Source: Dillenia suffruticosa (taxonomy: Eukaryota > Streptophyta > Magnoliopsida > Dilleniales > Dilleniaceae). Taken from it: a stretch of 64,000 nt of DNA. The notes beneath the pieces are model-generated. The model was not told where the DNA came from. It searched no databases and was given only the letters and a program-made list of their open reading frames with translations. Below, one piece after another: positions 60,346 to 64,000 of the stretch. The DNA lies in NCBI GenBank assembly GCA_033439265.1, contig JAVTVX010000030.1, positions 7,761,774-7,825,773 on the forward strand, read 5' to 3'. A program made the position numbers and the translations under genes. The stretch's first letter is position 1; every line of letters starts with the position of its first letter.

Positions 60346-61729
60346 CCTCATGTTCTAACTTGCTGACCATTTGTGAATTGCTACCATTTTTGTTGCCATT
60401 GCTCAAGAAAAATCAGCAGTAGCACTCATAATATTGTCAACAAGAAGACTGATTGTTCCAAATTAGATCATTCCTATTCCTCTAAAGAGACCAACATAGC
60501 ATACCTCACAAGTAGAAAATTGAAAGAGAAAATTACATATCCACCCTTTGAACTATGCAGTTAGTAAATATTTTAGTCCATGGACTTTCAAATGCAACAC
60601 TTAAGGACTCAAACTTCAAAAAATATAACTAGATGATCTCTTCGTTATTAACGACGACATGCTTGATATTGAAAGCTTAGTTGGATCAACATGGCTTCTG
60701 ATGTAGTACATTACTTGCTCATTTGGCATCCAATCTGGCAAGTTTTGCCAGTGTGGTAGGCACTACATCAACAAGTCCCACAACCTCTACTGCCATGTCA
60801 GCCACATATTGATGTTTAACCTGCCATGTCAGCAAGTGGCAACTTTTTGGGCTATGTTAGCCACATGTTGACATCTCTCCCTCTCTCCTCTTTTTTTCTC
60901 ACAAGCCATCTCTCTCTCTCTCTCTCTAGTCTACTGCCACCATCGCCATCCTAATCTTCGGCCTCCTCCGCCATCAGCTTAATAATCGAAGCTTAGCCCG
61001 GCAATAGGTGAACATTTTCTCTCTCTTTTACCCTTTACATTTGCGATCCCCCTCTTGTGATCGCACGTTTTATTCTCTCTTTCAAGCGGATCGAATCCAA
61101 ATCCCATATTTGGATTGGATCTCTCCTTAATCTGTGTTTTAATCATGCTTCTCTTCTCTCCGCCATGGGTTGCTGAAGGCAGTGATAGTGATTCCTAGCA
61201 ACAAAGCCCAGCATCTAGTTTGTCTTCTTTCTTGCTCTGTCTTATGTATTAGATCATCCTCTCCCTCTCTCTCTCTCTAATAGAGGAGATGTTTGATGAT
61301 GATGATGATGATGTCCACAAATAATGAAGGCGACACTCCCTATATCGACTGATGAAGGTGGCACTCCTAGTGGCGACCAAAGAAGATGATGGATGATTGG
61401 ACATCAGAGATTGATGGACGATGGGTCATCTATGTGGAACGGTGGTAGACGAAGCTTTTCATCATAATTAATGGTGGACGAAGGGAGACCGTATCCAAAA
61501 CCTAGAAATTTCATGGTTTAGGGTTTGTGTTTCATATTGTTGTTTGAGTGTGAAATCAACAATTGTTGTTTGAGGGTGAAATCAAAGAAAGGCAGGGATA
61601 AAAAGAGAGATTAATGAGTTTGATACTAAGGATTTCGAAAAAAAGAAGGAAGTGTAATCTAGAGAGGAAGGAAGTGTAATCTAGAGAGGGAGGAAGACAG
61701 TGCAAATGAGAGAGAGGAGGGAATAGACA
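60346..61729. other. Intergenic region with simple repeats
   Basis: No gene recognised. It holds CT tracts at about 60908-60928 and 61261-61280 and a (GAT)n run near 61294-61311. CTCTCC/TCGCC-rich stretches near 60900-61000 look like a plant 5' leader, but no frame follows. Confidence 0.5.
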
Positions 61730-61804
61730 AGTAACCGGGTTGGTTTGGGCCCGAAAACCTGCCCGGCTAGCCCGGGTAAAGCCCGGACCCGGAACCGGCC
61801 CCAT

Positions 61805-61845
61805 GCTACAGTAAACTGGCCCGGCCCCGAAACGTTTACTGTAGC
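61805..61845. repeat. 12-bp hairpin at the hAT end
   Basis: GCTACAGTAAAC (61805-61816) and GTTTACTGTAGC (61834-61845) are perfect inverted repeats with a 17-nt GC-rich loop. The pair lies just before the CAGGG at 61849. Confidence 0.85.
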
Positions 61846-62087
61846 GGGCAGGGCTGGTTCCAAAAAAATTTGAATCATGAACCGGCCCGAAACCGGCCTG
61901 GTTCAGAAAACTGGCTCGGAATTGAAACCGGCCCGGAACCGGCATGGAACCGGCTGGAACCGCCGGTTCCGATTCAAATTTTCCCCATTTTTTTGAATTT
62001 TGAAAATTTTCCAATTTTACCCCTCCCAACAGCTATAAAACGGCTACTTTTGAGATTATTTTGGTCTATAGGGTCAAAACATTTTCC

Positions 62088-62095
62088 TATAAATA
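62088..62095 (+). promoter_or_regulatory. TATA box of the hAT transposase gene
   Basis: TATAAATA lies about 570 bases before the first BED-domain ATG (62659), with a pyrimidine-rich, degenerate ACCATTTC/TATCTACA-repeat leader between (62110-62410). Confidence 0.4.
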
Positions 62096-62658
62096 CCTTA
62101 TACCCATTTCCAAAATCTCCACAACAAAATCTCTCTTTCTCTCTCACATTTACATTCTCTCAATTTTCATTAATTTTCCATTATTATTTCCTTTCTATTA
62201 CCATTTTTTATATCATTTCCATCATTTTCTACACCATTTCTAATTTTTCATTTTTATTTTCTCCATTATCTACATTTCCACTATTATCTACATTTCCACC
62301 AATTTGTACACCATTTCTATTATCTTATACCACATTATCTACACCATTTTTTATACCATTTCCATCAATTTCTACACCATTTCATTACCTTATACCCCAT
62401 TATCTACATTGACCAAGATTTGACAAAATTTCAAGGTTGGGAACTCATTCAAGATTTTGTGAAAAACAATTGCGATATTCGTCAAATCGGTACATTTAAT
62501 TTTTTAGCATATTTATTTTTTTGCATTTGCATTACATTTCATTACCTTTTTAAAAAATTTAAAATTTAAAAATTTTTTAAAAAATTTAATCTTAAATTTC
62601 CTTTAAAAAATTTTATCGTATATATTATTTTAAAAATTTTAATCTTAATTTTTTTATA

Positions 62659-64000
62659 AAATGGGCGGAACACACTCTTCACAATCTTCTCAACAATTTC
62701 ATCTTCTTCCATTTTTCGAAATTCCCGATCATATAGATATTAAAACTTTTTTGGAAGAAACCGAATCTAGTAACACTGAATTTAACACAATGCAAACTAA
62801 AAAAGATGATTTTAATATATGAACATTTTTTTAAAGGAAAAATGATGAACAAAAAGCAATTTATAAAATTTGTTATCAAAAATATAAATTTTTAAAAGGT
62901 TGGGGGATAGACACACTTAAGAGACACTTAGTTAATAATCATCCAGATAAATTACCACAAACAAAATAAACACAAATTTCTACAGGGGGAGGTAATATAA
63001 CTGGTACATTTAAATATAATTCGGATAAAGAAAAAATTGGACAAAGAAAAAATTGGACAAGTATAATGGTTAGTAAGAAAAGAATTACCACTTAGTATAG
63101 TTGCATGTCCTTTATTTGAAGAATATGTACAAAAATATTTACAACCCGATTATAAAAAAAGTAGTAAAAAATCTGGTAGGAGAAAATCATTAGATAGATA
63201 TCAGGAATTAAAAAATGGTATATTTACACAATTTATGACTAGTCAATGTAAATTTTCATTAAATTCGGATAGTTGGAAAAGTGAGCATAAAAAAATATTA
63301 TATTGTAGTAATATGTCATTGGATAAATAATTCATGATCTTTAGAAAAAATAATTTTAGCTTTTCAACATTGGAAATTTCCACATTCCGGTGCACATATA
63401 GTTAGAATAATTTCAAATGTTGTTTATGATTATGGAATAAGTGATAGAATTTTTTCTATTTTCTTTGATAATATTTCGGCTAATACTACTGCGGTTAATA
63501 GTTTAAAAAATTCTTTAGAAACAATTTTAAATGGAACTTTTTTTCATGTTAGATGTGCATGTCATATAATTAATTTATGTATTAAAAATAGTTTAGTAAT
63601 GGGAGAACTATTTTTACTACCTATTCATGATTTAATTCATCAAATAAGAAATTCTTCTGTAAAAACTCAAGAAATGAGACAATTATGTATTTTACATAAC
63701 AAAAAATATAAAAAATTTAAAATGAAATGTGACACTAGGTGGAATTCAACATATGACATGTTACAAGGTGTTCTTTCTTTTCAAAATATTTTAATTAAAT
63801 TTACAAATTTAAATTACGAATATGGTTTTATTGATAATACCGCTTTTAAATTTGCGTCTACATTTACAAAATTATTGAAAATTTTTTATTTATGTACAAA
63901 TTTATTTTCTGGATATTATTATCCAACTACTCATTTAATACTACCAAATCTTTGTAAAATTATTTATGTATTTAAGGAATTTGAAAATGAAGAAAGATTT
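62659..64000 (+). pseudogene. hAT transposase (BED finger), partial and interrupted
   Basis: The start is ATG 62659 (MGGTHSSQSSQQFH). A BED zinc finger lies at about 62810-62970: KAIYKICYQKYKF, then TLKRHLVNNHPDKLP; the first Cys of the usual CxxC is Tyr here. Next come LPLSIVACPLFEEYVQKYL and SLDRYQEL (63080-63210), then the hAT catalytic core. The core is open from 63338 to the window edge (221 codons): SLEKIILAFQHWKFPHSG, DNISANTTAVNSLKNSL, FFHVRCACHIINLCIKNSL and CDTRWNSTYDML. Upstream it is broken by stops near 62820 and 62967 and a frame change near 63310, and a TGA (63335-63337) stands where relatives have Trp. It is a recently decayed or low-quality copy. The C-terminal dimerisation region lies beyond the window. 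Confidence 0.85.

Larger units (their letters stand above)
61730..64000 (+). mobile_element. hAT transposon (RICESLEEPER-like), left part, runs off the window
   Basis: A GC-rich subterminal region (61735-61975) made of many GGCCCGG / GGAACCGG words leads into an AT-rich promoter and a BED-finger hAT transposase gene. Plant Ac-like hAT elements often have such subterminal repeats. A CAGGG at 61849, the usual first bases of hAT ends, could be the left terminus, but the same words continue to its left, so the border lies somewhere between 61730 and 61849. The 3' half and the 8-bp target duplication are out of view. Confidence 0.75.

Noticed and set aside
61556-62029. 157-codon minus-strand Gly/Pro-rich frame
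   Set aside because: Arises from the GGCCCGG-type subterminal repeats of the hAT element; no domain and no conserved start.

Overview
The window is nuclear DNA of a flowering plant, most likely a eudicot with an AT-rich, transposon-loaded genome. Evidence: a plant-type VPS13 gene with short exons and GT-AG introns, a plant WRNIP1-like gene, a tRNA-derived SINE resembling plant Au, copia and Athila-type LTR elements, Mutator-like (MULE) and hAT transposons. The species cannot be named. Only two host genes are supported with confidence.

Region 1-26 kb is the 3' three quarters of a VPS13 / bridge-like lipid transfer protein gene (+). I could model 24 exons (2227-24244) whose phases all join, giving 2643 codons without a break; the 5' exons lie left of the window. 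Its introns hold a minus-strand copia element (1-1060), three related LINE 3' ends, a probable copia remnant, a solo LTR with a GATTA target duplication, and a SINE with a 17-bp target duplication.

Region 26-39 kb is a transposon block between two copies of the VPS13 3' end. A complete MULE (26068-32218) has about 190-bp inverted ends and a perfect 10-bp target duplication; it carries a decayed transposase followed by a decayed plant mobile domain (PMD) gene. A second, minus-strand element (about 34.0-36.85 kb) has the same gene order. It ends in an 87-bp, frame-preserving tandem repeat (36.85-37.26 kb), which abuts a partial duplicate of the last VPS13 exon and its 3' flank (37.26-38.79 kb). 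A 0.3-kb tandem duplication follows.

Region 40.4-42.1 kb is an apparently intact, intronless WRNIP1/Mgs1/RarA-type AAA+ ATPase gene (-).

Region 42.2-64 kb is transposon-derived: a copia element with a long LTR (about 42.6-46.6 kb), an Athila-type gypsy element with a 1466-bp 5' LTR (46.6-53 kb), a third MULE transposase remnant (-, 53.6-56 kb), an LTR-like stretch (56-57.5 kb), a 1.5-kb compact LTR element (58579-60083) inserted into a decayed RNase H-like (RVT_3) sequence, and a hAT element (from about 61.7 kb) that runs off the right edge.

No operon, CRISPR array or tRNA gene was seen. The two host genes have no obvious functional link. The most notable features are the paired transposase-PMD layout, the palindrome-bearing MULE ends, and the repeat/VPS13 junction.
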